Assembly (NCBI GenBank): GCA_963705835.1
Contig: CAVPLC010000111.1
Span: 1-64,000 of the forward strand
DNA: 64,000 nt
From: Palsa-504 sp963705835
Lineage (GTDB): Bacteria; Actinomycetota; Actinomycetes; Streptosporangiales; Streptosporangiaceae
Direction: 5' to 3'
Made by a program: the position numbers and the translations under genes. Of the stretch, positions 9,591 to 17,391 are shown in pieces. Under the pieces are notes generated by a model, which did no database searches, was not told where the DNA came from, and saw only the letters and a program-made list of their open reading frames with translations. Every line of letters starts with the position of its first letter. Position 1 is the stretch's first letter.

Positions 9591-10340
9591 ATGACACCGA
9601 CTGGCCACTCCCGCGTCAGCGTCAGCGTGCCGGCGTCGATCTGGGACTTCCCCGAGCACGGGAGCCGGGGTCCCAGGGCCCGGCACGACCGCGCGGCCAT
9701 CGCCGCGCTCGCCGTGCGGATCGCCGATGCCGAGGGCCTGGACGCGGTCACCATGCGCCGCCTGGCCGGCGAGCTAGGCATCGCCGTCATGTCGCTGTAT
9801 AACTACGTTCCCGCCAAGGAGCACCTAGCCCAGCTGATGACTGATCAGCTGGCCGGCGAGTACGCCTACCCGGTCACGCCCCCTCCGGACCCGCGCGCCG
9901 CCATCGCCGATCTGGCCAGGCAGACCCGTGATATCGCGCGGCGCCACCCGTGGCTGGCCGGGCTGCTCCACCCCCCGATGCCACCCGGCCCCAACGGGCT
10001 GCGGTACCTCGACTACTTCCTCGGCCTGCTAGCAGGCTCCAGGCTCGGCACCGGAGCCAGGCTGGAAATCATCACCATGATCCGTGGCTTCGCCACCATG
10101 TACGGCGCGATGCAAGCAGCCCCCGCCAGCACGAGCGAGCAGACGACCGCGCAGGTCCAGGCGCTCACCCGCGCTGCGGCCCAGGGCCGCTACCCCAATC
10201 TCACCGCAGCCCTCGCCGTCGCCGGCCCGCCGCGCCGCCACGATGACATCTTCCAGTCCGGCATACAGCGCCTCATCGAGACCGCCCGGCTGGGGTTACG
10301 CCAGCGAGATTGTCAGGCGGGCACCCCGCTCAGGCCGTAG
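9591..10340 (+). CDS. TetR-family regulator with TetR_C_1-like domain
   Basis: This 249-residue protein has a helix-turn-helix at about residues 30-80 (AALAVRIADAEGLDAVTMRRLAGELGIAVMSLYNYV). The C-terminal half resembles the TetR_C_1 domain of classical TetR drug sensors (IARRHPWLAGLLHPPMPPGPNGLRYLDYFL). It is divergent from the MFS exporter, with a near-perfect operator immediately upstream. The inferred circuit is drug-responsive derepression of the pump. Its 3' end overlaps the convergent RibD-C gene by 28 bp. Confidence 0.87.
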   Translation: MTPTGHSRVSVSVPASIWDFPEHGSRGPRARHDRAAIAALAVRIADAEGLDAVTMRRLAGELGIAVMSLYNYVPAKEHLAQLMTDQLAGEYAYPVTPPPDPRAAIADLARQTRDIARRHPWLAGLLHPPMPPGPNGLRYLDYFLGLLAGSRLGTGARLEIITMIRGFATMYGAMQAAPASTSEQTTAQVQALTRAAAQGRYPNLTAALAVAGPPRRHDDIFQSGIQRLIETARLGLRQRDCQAGTPLRP

Positions 10341-10882
10341 TGGAGGTGAACAACACCGTTTTCGAAGCGGTGCTCGGCCAACAGCTTGAGCTGGCAGTGA
10401 ACGTCGTCCGGCAGCGCGCGTTTTCCGCCGCCGACAATGACCGGGTTGAGGAATAGGTGGCACTCGTTGACCAAGCCCGCGGCCATTGCCTCGCCAGCCA
10501 GTTCGGCTCCGCCGATCGTGATATCGCGGGCCGAGGACTCCTTAAGGTGCTTGATCGCCGCAGGGTCGAAGGCGCGCTCAATCCGGGTCCGCCCGCTCGA
10601 TGGCGTCTGCAGCGTCCGGGAGAAGACGATCTTTTCGGCCGCCCGCCAGATCTCCGCGAAGTCCCGCATCACGGCGGGTTGATCGGTGCTGGTCGGCGCG
10701 GTCTCCCAGAAAGTCATGGTTTCGTACATGCGGCGCCCGTAGAGGTGGGTGCCTATCGGTTGCTCGAGATCATTAATGAACGCGTTTACCTCAGCATCGG
10801 GCATGGCCCAGTCAAAGTTGCCCCTCTTGTCCTCGACGTACCCGTCAAGCGAAGTGATGGCTGAGTAGATCAGCTTGGCCAT
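10313..10882 (-). CDS. Dihydrofolate reductase-like (RibD C-terminal) family protein
   Basis: This 189-residue protein has the RibD_C/DHFR-like fold. It starts KLIYSAITSLDGYVEDKRGNFDW, has the NADPH-binding region RDITIGGAELAGEAMAAGLVNE and ends FLNPVIVGGGKRALPDD. Actinobacteria encode many stand-alone members of unknown substrate; they are usually neither true riboflavin nor folate enzymes. The gene stands alone between convergent tetR and a transposase remnant. No specific reaction can be assigned. Confidence 0.85.
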   Translation of the reverse strand: MAKLIYSAITSLDGYVEDKRGNFDWAMPDAEVNAFINDLEQPIGTHLYGRRMYETMTFWETAPTSTDQPAVMRDFAEIWRAAEKIVFSRTLQTPSSGRTRIERAFDPAAIKHLKESSARDITIGGAELAGEAMAAGLVNECHLFLNPVIVGGGKRALPDDVHCQLKLLAEHRFENGVVHLHYGLSGVPA

Positions 10883-10960
10883 GTCAACCCTTCGTGGTCA
10901 TTTGAACGCTGCGAGGATGTCCCGAGTTCCGTTGAACTTCGGTGGCGGCCCCGGTGACCA

Positions 10961-11230
10961 TCAGGCCACCTTCTGATCCTCAGTCTGGCTTGCGGCACTG
11001 ACATTCTCGGTGAATGACGCGTCGAGCCCGGCGCGGAGCCTGGGCAGGTGCAGGTGTCCGTTGACGCGGCGGAACTGGTGATCGGCCTCGAGCATCCCGG
11101 CGGCGCACCAGCGCACCGCCATCGTCCCGTCGCGCCAGCGCTTAACGTTCTTGGACTGCTTCCGGCAGATCGCGATCAACGATTCGACCGGATTGGTACC
11201 ACGTCCGCGGGCCGCCGCCGTTGCGGTCCA
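10961..11230 (-). pseudogene. IS256/Mutator-family transposase, C-terminal remnant
   Basis: Reading the minus strand from about 11230 gives GTNPVESLIAICRKQ, SKNVKRWRDG, VRWCAAGMLEADHQFRRV and then LHLPRLRAGLD. This is the conserved C-terminus of Mutator-type (IS256) transposases. Only about 90 of the usual 400 or so residues remain; the DDE catalytic core is missing. No terminal inverted repeats were identified. The remnant ends about 100 bp before the second flavin oxidoreductase and marks a past insertion or rearrangement here. Confidence 0.75.
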
Positions 11231-11329
11231 GGTCGATCGTCAGATCCGAGACCGGCGACAAATTGGTCCTCAAAATCGACGCAGAACTGGACCTTACCGA
11301 GGGAACCGATTTCTGGGGACCATGGCGCT

Positions 11330-12679
11330 ATGACTACTACAGCGCGGTTCCCCGCCACCACCGTTCACCGTTCGCACTTCGATGGCGAGGTTCTCACTCC
11401 CGGCACGCGCGGGTACGACTCCGCCCGGTCGGTCTGGAATGGGATGATCGACCACCGCCCGAAGCTGATCGTCCGGTGCGCCTCGGTCGGCGACGTCGTA
11501 ACCGCGGTGCGCGCCGCGCGTGAGCGCGACCTGGAGATCGGCGTCCGTTGCGGCGGCCACAACATCGCCGGCCTCGCTGTCCCGCGCGGCGGGCTCATGA
11601 TCGACCTCACCGCCATGGGCCGCGTCACCGTCGATCCGGTCACGCGGCGCGCCCGGGTCCAGGGCGGCGCGATGCTCGGCGCGCTGGACCGCGCCGCGCA
11701 GCCCTTCGGCCTCGCCACGACGGCCGGCAATGTCTCACATACCGGCGTCGGCGGGTTGACGCTGGGCGGCGGTATGGGCTGGCTGGCACGCCAGCACGGT
11801 CTCGCCTGCGACAACGTCGTGTCCTGCACCGTCGTCACCGCGGACGGCGACGTCGTGCGCGCGTCCGCCGATGAGCACCCCGAGCTGTTCTGGGGCCTGC
11901 GCGGCGGTGGCGGCAACTTCGGAATCGTCGTCGAGTTCGAGTTCCGGCTGCATCCCGTCGGCACGCGGACCCTGGTCGCGGAGCTCACCTTCCCGCTCGA
12001 TCGCGCCGCCGCGGCGCTGCGTGGCTGGCGCGACCTGGCCGAGGAGGCCGCCCGCCCGGCCACCCTGACCGCCGAGGTCTCCGGCGGCACCGTCACCCTC
12101 GGATATGTGTGGGTAGGCGACCCGGAGGCCGGCCGCGCGATGCTGCCGGCGCTGCGCTCCATCGGCGTGCCGAGCGGCGAGGTCGTGCGCGAGTTCTCCT
12201 ACCTGGAACTGCAAACCCGCGACGACAGCATCGAGGGCCACGCGTACCGGCGCTACTGGAAGGGCCACTACCTCCCCGACCTGCCCGACGGCGCGATCGC
12301 GGCGCTTGTGGACCGCGACCTGGCGGACGCCAGCCTGCCGGGCGTCAGCCTCCAGGCTTACGGCGGCGCGATCGCCGACGTCGACGATGACGCGACGGCG
12401 TTCAGCCATCGCCGCACGCGCTTCGAGTACGTCGCCGCCGTGAAGTGGAGCGATCCCGGCGAGGACAGCCTTCGGATGGGAGCCGCACGGCGGGCGGCCG
12501 CCAAGCTCGACCCGTTCGCCGTGGGCGCCTACGTCAACGCGCTCAGCGACGAGGGTGCCCCGGGTGTGCGCCGCGCCTACTCCGATGCCAAGCGCGCGCG
12601 CCTGACCGCGGTCAAGGACGCCTACGACCCGGACAACGTCTTTCACCTCAACCACAACATCGCCCCCACCAGCCACTGA
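11330..12679 (+). CDS. FAD-binding oxidoreductase, berberine-bridge-enzyme type (second copy)
   Basis: This 449-residue protein is a diverged paralogue of the oxidoreductase at 6874. It shares GVRCGGHNIAGLAVPRGGLMIDL, the GLTLGGGMGWLARQHGLACDN loop, FWGLRGGGGNFGIVVEFEF and the C-terminal YDPDNVFHLNHNI. The anchoring histidine in GGHN is present and the second cysteine link is absent, as in the first copy. I chose the ATG at 11330 (MTTTARFPATTVHRSHFDG) because it aligns with the other copy; upstream reading runs into transposase remnant sequence. No strong RBS is visible, so the true promoter may have been disturbed. The substrate is unknown. Confidence 0.87.
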   Translation: MTTTARFPATTVHRSHFDGEVLTPGTRGYDSARSVWNGMIDHRPKLIVRCASVGDVVTAVRAARERDLEIGVRCGGHNIAGLAVPRGGLMIDLTAMGRVTVDPVTRRARVQGGAMLGALDRAAQPFGLATTAGNVSHTGVGGLTLGGGMGWLARQHGLACDNVVSCTVVTADGDVVRASADEHPELFWGLRGGGGNFGIVVEFEFRLHPVGTRTLVAELTFPLDRAAAALRGWRDLAEEAARPATLTAEVSGGTVTLGYVWVGDPEAGRAMLPALRSIGVPSGEVVREFSYLELQTRDDSIEGHAYRRYWKGHYLPDLPDGAIAALVDRDLADASLPGVSLQAYGGAIADVDDDATAFSHRRTRFEYVAAVKWSDPGEDSLRMGAARRAAAKLDPFAVGAYVNALSDEGAPGVRRAYSDAKRARLTAVKDAYDPDNVFHLNHNIAPTSH

Positions 12680-12989
12680 GCCTGGCCTGCTGTTGCGCAC
12701 TACGGTAACCCCGGGCTGAGGCTGGACTGTTGTCCCGCTATGTAGGGACGGTAAAGACCACTTCGGATGCTACGGGCGTGCAGATCGTCCATTCGTCGCG
12801 GCGCGAGGCGCGGGATATCGAGCCACCGGCTCGGCTCATGACGATGCGGAACTGGAACTGCGCAGACCGACCCCGGTCAAAGCCCGCGAAATCAGAATAT
12901 GAAATTCAGCGTATCAAGGACGGCCCGGTGTCCCTCCGGGCAGATGACGACCGCACAGGGCGATCCATGTCGGGGGGAGAGATTCCATC
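12680..12989. other. Intergenic region before the repeat protein
   Basis: This 310-bp stretch has no supported gene. It contains a small hairpin at about 12927-12943 (CCCGG and CCGGG arms) and, just before the next start, a strong purine tract (GGGGGGAGAG) serving as RBS. Confidence 0.35.
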
Positions 12990-14726
12990 ATGCCCAACCT
13001 TGACTCGCAGGCAAGCAAGCCGCATGGCGGCGTGGCGGGGACCACAGGCCCCGCGCTGAGGGCAGCGGAGGTCGCGGGAGGAGACGGGAACGTCACCTCT
13101 GAACAGGACGGGGGAGGCCCGGTCCTGGGCAACGCCCGGATCTCGCTGGTGTTCTGGGGCAGCGCATGGTCCAACGCCGCCACCAGCCCCACGGCGCAGC
13201 AATTCGCGGCCGCGATCACGGACATCGTCGCGGGCCCGTGGGGCACTCAGCTGAACCAGTACCACGGCATCGGGCCGAGCACGGTGGACCAGGTAGTCAC
13301 TTACACGTCGTCGGACCCCCCTGCGGGGTTCGTCGAGAACGACATCAAGACGTTCGTGGACGACCGGATTAATGACGGGACCGTCATCGCCGCGAGCCCT
13401 GCGGTCCAGCGCACCTACGCCGTTGTCCTGCCGACGGGGCACTCGTCGGCCGACACGTCCTTCGTCGGCCGCCACCAGAACTACTTCCGCCAGAACAACA
13501 CCGCCGTGTATTACGCGTGGGTCACCAACGACGGCACCTTGACCGGGGGGAACTCCATCCCGAAGGTCTTCAGCCACGAGCTCGCCGAATCGCTCAGCGA
13601 TCCAGAGGTAAGCACAGGTCCGCTCACGATAACGCTGAACAACGACGGCGACGAGATCGGCGACGTCTGCAACAACACGTTCATGACCGTCAACGGCCAC
13701 GCTGAGGAGGCGTACTGGTCGGAAGCGGACCAGCGATGCGTGATTCCGAGGTGGCAGCCGCTTCCTGCGGTGGCCGGCAATCCGGCGCTGATCCAGAGCC
13801 GTTTCGGCACTAAAGGCAACTTCGAGATGCTGACTCCGGAGGCGGCCGCCGGGCTGTTCCACGCGTGGCGGAACAACGACAATCCCTTCATGCCGTGGAG
13901 CGGGCCGGTCCCGTTCGGCCAGCGCCTGGGCCAGGTCAGCGGTGTCACCATGATCGAGTCCAACTACGGCAGCCCGGGGAATCTGGAGGTGGTCTGCAAC
14001 GCCGGCGGCCAGCTCCAGTTCTTCTGGCGGGATTCGGGCCCGGCGTTCATCTGGAACGGCCCGTTCGAGATCGAGCCCGGTTTCGGGGCGACCGGCAATC
14101 CGGCGCTGATCCAGAGCCGTTTCGGCACCAAGGGCAACTTCGAGCTTGTCGTGCCCGCGGCGGGCGGCGGCCTGGCTCACTTCTGGCGGAACAACGACGA
14201 TCCCTTCATGCCGTGGAGCGGGCCGGTCCCGTTCGGCCAGGGCCTGGGCCAGGTCAGCGGTGTCACCATGATCGAGTCCAACTACGGCAGCCCGGGGAAT
14301 CTGGAGGTGGTCTGCAACGCCGGCGGCCAGCTCCAGTTCTTCTGGCGGGATTCGGGCCCGGCGTTCATCTGGAACGGCCCGTTCGAGATCGAGCCCGGTT
14401 TCGGGGCGACCGGCAATCCGGCGCTGATCCAGAGCCGTTTCGGCACCAAGGGCAACTTCGAGCTTGTCGTGCCCGCGGCGGGCGGCGGCCTGGCTCACTT
14501 CTGGCGGAACAACGACGATCCCTTCATGCCGTGGAGCGGGCCGGTCCCGTTCGGCCAGGGCCTGGGCCAGGTCAGCGGTGTCACCATGATCGAGTCCAAC
14601 TACGGCAGCCCGGGGAATCTGGAGGTGGTCTGCAACGCCGGCGGCCAGCTCCAGTTCTTCTGGCGGGATTCGGGCCCGGCGTTCATCTGGAACGGCCCCT
14701 ACCTCCTTCAATCCACCGTCTGGTGA
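12990..14726 (+). CDS. Zincin-like protein with tandem WR-type propeller repeats
   Basis: This 578-residue protein has two parts. Residues 1-255 form a globular domain (ARISLVFWGSAW; SHELAESLSDPEV at 195-207; DEIGDVCNN). The HELAE pattern with a following GDEIGDVC block resembles EXORDIUM-like/zincin proteins of actinomycetes, though a third metal ligand is not evident. From residue 263 come three 106-residue units, each of two half-repeats of about 53 residues (NPALIQSRFGTKGNFE, FWRNNDDPF, then VTMIESNYGSPGNLEVV, FFWRDSGPAFIWNGP), six half-repeats in all. A six-bladed beta-propeller is inferred. No signal peptide is visible. Function is unknown; a lectin-like or secreted hydrolytic role is possible. 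Confidence 0.8.
   Translation: MPNLDSQASKPHGGVAGTTGPALRAAEVAGGDGNVTSEQDGGGPVLGNARISLVFWGSAWSNAATSPTAQQFAAAITDIVAGPWGTQLNQYHGIGPSTVDQVVTYTSSDPPAGFVENDIKTFVDDRINDGTVIAASPAVQRTYAVVLPTGHSSADTSFVGRHQNYFRQNNTAVYYAWVTNDGTLTGGNSIPKVFSHELAESLSDPEVSTGPLTITLNNDGDEIGDVCNNTFMTVNGHAEEAYWSEADQRCVIPRWQPLPAVAGNPALIQSRFGTKGNFEMLTPEAAAGLFHAWRNNDNPFMPWSGPVPFGQRLGQVSGVTMIESNYGSPGNLEVVCNAGGQLQFFWRDSGPAFIWNGPFEIEPGFGATGNPALIQSRFGTKGNFELVVPAAGGGLAHFWRNNDDPFMPWSGPVPFGQGLGQVSGVTMIESNYGSPGNLEVVCNAGGQLQFFWRDSGPAFIWNGPFEIEPGFGATGNPALIQSRFGTKGNFELVVPAAGGGLAHFWRNNDDPFMPWSGPVPFGQGLGQVSGVTMIESNYGSPGNLEVVCNAGGQLQFFWRDSGPAFIWNGPYLLQSTVW
13776..14711 (+). repeat. Three 318-bp tandem coding repeats
   Basis: Unit starts (GGCAATCCGGCGCTGATCC) lie at 13776, 14094 and 14412, an exact period of 318 bp (106 codons). 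By eye, units two and three are identical, while unit one differs at several positions in its first half. This is recent tandem duplication, or a collapse/expansion-prone region of the assembly. The last unit is cut short by the stop. Confidence 0.9.
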
Positions 14727-15392
14727 TCTACCCTAGGCTGCGCCGCCGCGCCAACCCTGCGGCGCAGCCCGCCAGGCCGCACAGCCCAGAACGATCACCC
14801 GCGCTCAGCTGACGTGCGCACTAGCGCGGCCAAACTCGGGTGGCGGCGGCTGACCGCGACGGTCAGCCCGCCACCATCGGGATACCTCATGGCTCCGGCA
14901 TAGCGCATAGCGCGCCCGGCGACCAGGCTCAATAACCCCCGCTATTAAAGATCGTTAGCTACTCGCATCGAAGTAATCTTGGTCTTTGCCAGGGGCTCGC
15001 GGCGAATCCGATGCAGGGCTACGGGAATGGGAGAAGCCTGGTCGCGAGCCCGGCAGGCTTCCGCCGGTAGATCAGTTAGGGGCTCTACGCGCGCGAGGCG
15101 ACCGGATCCGGAAATAAGGTAAAAGTCAGGGGCACTAGCGGATCCGACCCGTTCATAACGCGCACTGTCAGCATACTGTCATTACGTTCGAAAAGCTTCT
15201 ACCTAGCTTCGCTCTAGCAGCTAGACCATAGATCATCGGCATGTTCGATCACGAAGTTTGACAAATCCGCGGAAACGCTGCACGCAATTGCGTCAAGCGT
15301 CTCCGCGGAAACGTCCTGTCATGCCGCGTGGAGTGCGCGCGACGCAAGTACAGGGCAAGATCACTCCGGCGGGTGTGGCATCATAGAGGTAA
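14727..15392. other. Long intergenic region with terminator-like hairpin and short direct repeats
   Basis: This 666-bp stretch has lower GC than its surroundings. At 14839-14875 a long bulged hairpin (core CTGACCG, CGA loop, CGGTCAG) probably terminates the repeat-protein gene. A 12-bp direct repeat TCCGCGGAAACG occurs at 15266 and 15302 upstream of the small gene and may be a regulatory site. I recognised no tRNA, riboswitch or longer ORF. Confidence 0.45.
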
Positions 15393-15566
15393 ATGAGCAA
15401 GTCACCTTCGCGCCGTTTCCCCGTGACCGTTACCCATCTGCCGGTCACCCGCTGCCAGATCTGCCGCCGCACCGTCGCGTACCGTCCCGGTACCCTCAGT
15501 GAAGTCCTGACCGAGCACTACCGCCGGGCCCATCCCGAAGTGCTCGATCTCGCATCCGCTGACTGA
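15393..15566 (+). CDS. 57-residue protein with CxxC and HxxxxH zinc-finger-like spacing
   Basis: A 57-codon frame begins with ATG after AGAGG at good spacing and reads MSKSPSRRFPVTVTHLPVTR, then CQICRRTVAYRPG, and SEVLTEHYRRAHPEVLDLASAD. The CxxC followed about 17 residues later by HxxxxH matches a C2H2-like treble or zinc finger. The N-terminus is basic. The conserved-looking composition, RBS and codon use support a real gene. It may be a small DNA- or RNA-binding protein; function is unknown. Confidence 0.65.
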   Translation: MSKSPSRRFPVTVTHLPVTRCQICRRTVAYRPGTLSEVLTEHYRRAHPEVLDLASAD

Positions 15567-15573
15567 TCGGGCC

Positions 15574-16158
15574 TCACCTGCCGGTCACGCCGTCGGTCAT
15601 CTCCCTGAGGATGTCAATGTGGCCGTTGTGCCGCGCGGTCTCCTCGATCAGGTGAAGGAGTATCCATCGCAGCGTGACCGGCTCGGCCCGCCAGCTCAGC
15701 GTGCCCCGGGACGCAGTGTCCAGGTCCATCTTGGCTACCAGCTGCCGCAGCTGCTCGCAGCTGGCCCGGTACTCGGCCAGCAGCCGCGCGAGGGGGATGC
15801 CCAGGGCCAGGCGCATCTCCGCGTCCGGGTCATCGGCGGTGACCGGCATATGGTCCTGCTCGCCGAGCAGGACGACCCGGATCCAGTAGTACTCCACCCA
15901 GCGCAGATGGCTGACCAGGCCGGAAATGGTGGTCAGCGGCGAGCCGGGCAGCGGCGCGCGGCGGGCCTGCTCATCGGTGAGCCCGGCGCATTTGACGTGC
16001 ACGGTATCCCGGACGTAGTCCAGCAGGGTGGTCAGGACGGTCCGTTCGTCCCAGCTCACCGGGATGTCGTCGGTCCGGGAGGACGCGGTGATCGGTGCCG
16101 CGGCGGCCGCAGCCCGGACGAGGTCGTCGCCCAGGACGGCCCGGGATTCAGGGGTCAT
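15574..16158 (-). CDS. DinB-family protein (DUF664), putative thiol-dependent enzyme
   Basis: This 194-residue four-helix protein matches the DUF664 branch of the DinB/MDMPI superfamily: ERTVLTTLLDYVRDTVHVKCAGLTDEQARRAP, SGLVSHLRWVEYYW, and WILLHLIEETARHNGHIDILREM. The spaced histidines (in SHLRWVEYYW and in HLIEETARHNGH) are the usual metal ligands. Actinobacterial members are often mycothiol-dependent transferases or isomerases. I chose the start at 16158 (MTPESRAV). The gene is convergent with the 57-residue gene, with only 7 bp between stops. Confidence 0.85.
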   Translation of the reverse strand: MTPESRAVLGDDLVRAAAAAAPITASSRTDDIPVSWDERTVLTTLLDYVRDTVHVKCAGLTDEQARRAPLPGSPLTTISGLVSHLRWVEYYWIRVVLLGEQDHMPVTADDPDAEMRLALGIPLARLLAEYRASCEQLRQLVAKMDLDTASRGTLSWRAEPVTLRWILLHLIEETARHNGHIDILREMTDGVTGR

Positions 16159-16278
16159 TTGCCTTCCTCTGACGGGCAGAGGCGCGACCGAGGGTCGGCT
16201 GGGCCGCCTGCCACGGATGTTCACGATGATCGTCTGAACGAGGCACGCACCACCGTCCGTTCGGAATAATTCTCTTGG

Positions 16279-17391
16279 TCAGGGGGGACCTGCCACCTTG
16301 TAAATGACGCCGGCGGCGGTGCGGAGGGGTTCGACGGTCACCGGGCGGCCGCGGCGCCAGGACAGGCCGGCCGCCTGGGCCAGGTCGAACGCGGCCAGGG
16401 CGTCGTACGCGGTGACGCGGGGCGGCAGGCCGCCGGCGACGCTGCGGGCGAAGTACTCCAGCTCCTCGGAGTAGGCCTGCGGGTAGCGCTGCTCGAAGTC
16501 GCGGGGGATGTCGTGGGCGGCGCGGCCCGGCGTGCGCCATTCGTAGTGCCGGTACTGCGGGTGATCGATGCGGACCGTGGCCTTGCGGCCCATCACCTCG
16601 GTGGAGCACTCGTAGCCGTAGCCCGCGGCGCGGCTGTCGTCGATGACGCCGAGCGCGCCGTTCTCGAAACGGAGCACCACGACGGCGGTGTCGATGTCGC
16701 CGATCTCGGCGAAGCCGGGGTCGGACAGACCCTCGCGGGGGGGTCTGGGGCCACCGGGGTCTGGGGTGTCCCCAGGGGGCAGAGTGTCCCCCAGGGTTAG
16801 CACTGCGCCGTACGCGCTCACCTCGGTGATCTCGCCGACCATCCAGCGCGCGGTGTCCAGGTCGTGGATGGTGACGTCGGTGAAGAACCCGCCGGAGTGG
16901 GTCAGGAACCGCGGGTCCGGCGGGGTCATGTCGCGCAGTGAGGTTCGGAACAGGTAGACCTCGCCCAGTTCGCCGGCCCGCATCCGGTCCACCGCCGCGA
17001 CCCAGTCCGGGTCGAACCTGCGGTGGAACCCGACCTGGAATGTCACGCCGGCCGCATGGACAGCCTCGATGGTGTCGAGCGTGGCCTGCCGGTCAAGGGA
17101 GATCGGCTTCTCGCAGAACACGTGCTTGCCGGCCTGGCTGGCCCGGGCGGCCAGGCCCGCGTGGGTCTGCGTCGGGGTGGCGATGGCCACGGCGTCGACC
17201 TGGGCCAGCAGGTCCTCATACGAGGCCGCCCACGGGACCTCGTACTGCTCGCCCGCCTGGCGGGCCGCGTCCTGGTCGGCGTCGTAGACGCAGGCCAGCC
17301 GGGCCGAGGGGCAGCGGGCGGACAGGTTGGCCGCGTGGATCCGGCCCATCCGGCCCAGCCCGGCCAGCCCGACGCTGAGCCGGCGCGTCAC
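16279..17391 (-). CDS. Gfo/Idh/MocA oxidoreductase, IolG-like (second copy), fused to upstream isomerase
   Basis: The domain begins at a possible GTG (17391) with RRLSVGLAGLGRMGRIHAANL, a Rossmann NAD(P) motif. It contains GKHVFCEKPISLD with the catalytic-type EKP lysine, FQVGFHRRFDPDW and TDVTIHDLDTARW, and ends at 16279. It is a probable inositol or inosose dehydrogenase. The frame is continuous with the isomerase upstream, with no stop between, so a protein of about 680 residues would be made unless the GTG is used; no RBS precedes it. About 21 extra residues (LGDTLPPGDTPDPGG, PRPPREG) come from a repeat element at 16731-16803. Last gene of the inositol operon. Confidence 0.8.
   Translation of the reverse strand: MTRRLSVGLAGLGRMGRIHAANLSARCPSARLACVYDADQDAARQAGEQYEVPWAASYEDLLAQVDAVAIATPTQTHAGLAARASQAGKHVFCEKPISLDRQATLDTIEAVHAAGVTFQVGFHRRFDPDWVAAVDRMRAGELGEVYLFRTSLRDMTPPDPRFLTHSGGFFTDVTIHDLDTARWMVGEITEVSAYGAVLTLGDTLPPGDTPDPGGPRPPREGLSDPGFAEIGDIDTAVVVLRFENGALGVIDDSRAAGYGYECSTEVMGRKATVRIDHPQYRHYEWRTPGRAAHDIPRDFEQRYPQAYSEELEYFARSVAGGLPPRVTAYDALAAFDLAQAAGLSWRRGRPVTVEPLRTAAGVIYKVAGPP
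16731..16803 (-). repeat. G/C-run repeat element inside iolG-like gene (copy 1)
   Basis: On the minus strand it reads GTGCTAACCCTGGGGGAC and ends with CCCCAGACCCCCCCGCGAGGG. Both ends match the copy at 18551. The middle is expanded by an extra CCCCTGGGG/CCCCAG unit. It sits inside coding sequence and is read in frame. Confidence 0.7.

Noticed and set aside
12906..14711. A 601-residue ORF on the minus strand opposite the repeat protein
   Set aside because: It mirrors the tandem repeats and third-position GC of the plus-strand gene. It has no RBS, no recognisable domain, and repeats with the same 318-bp period.
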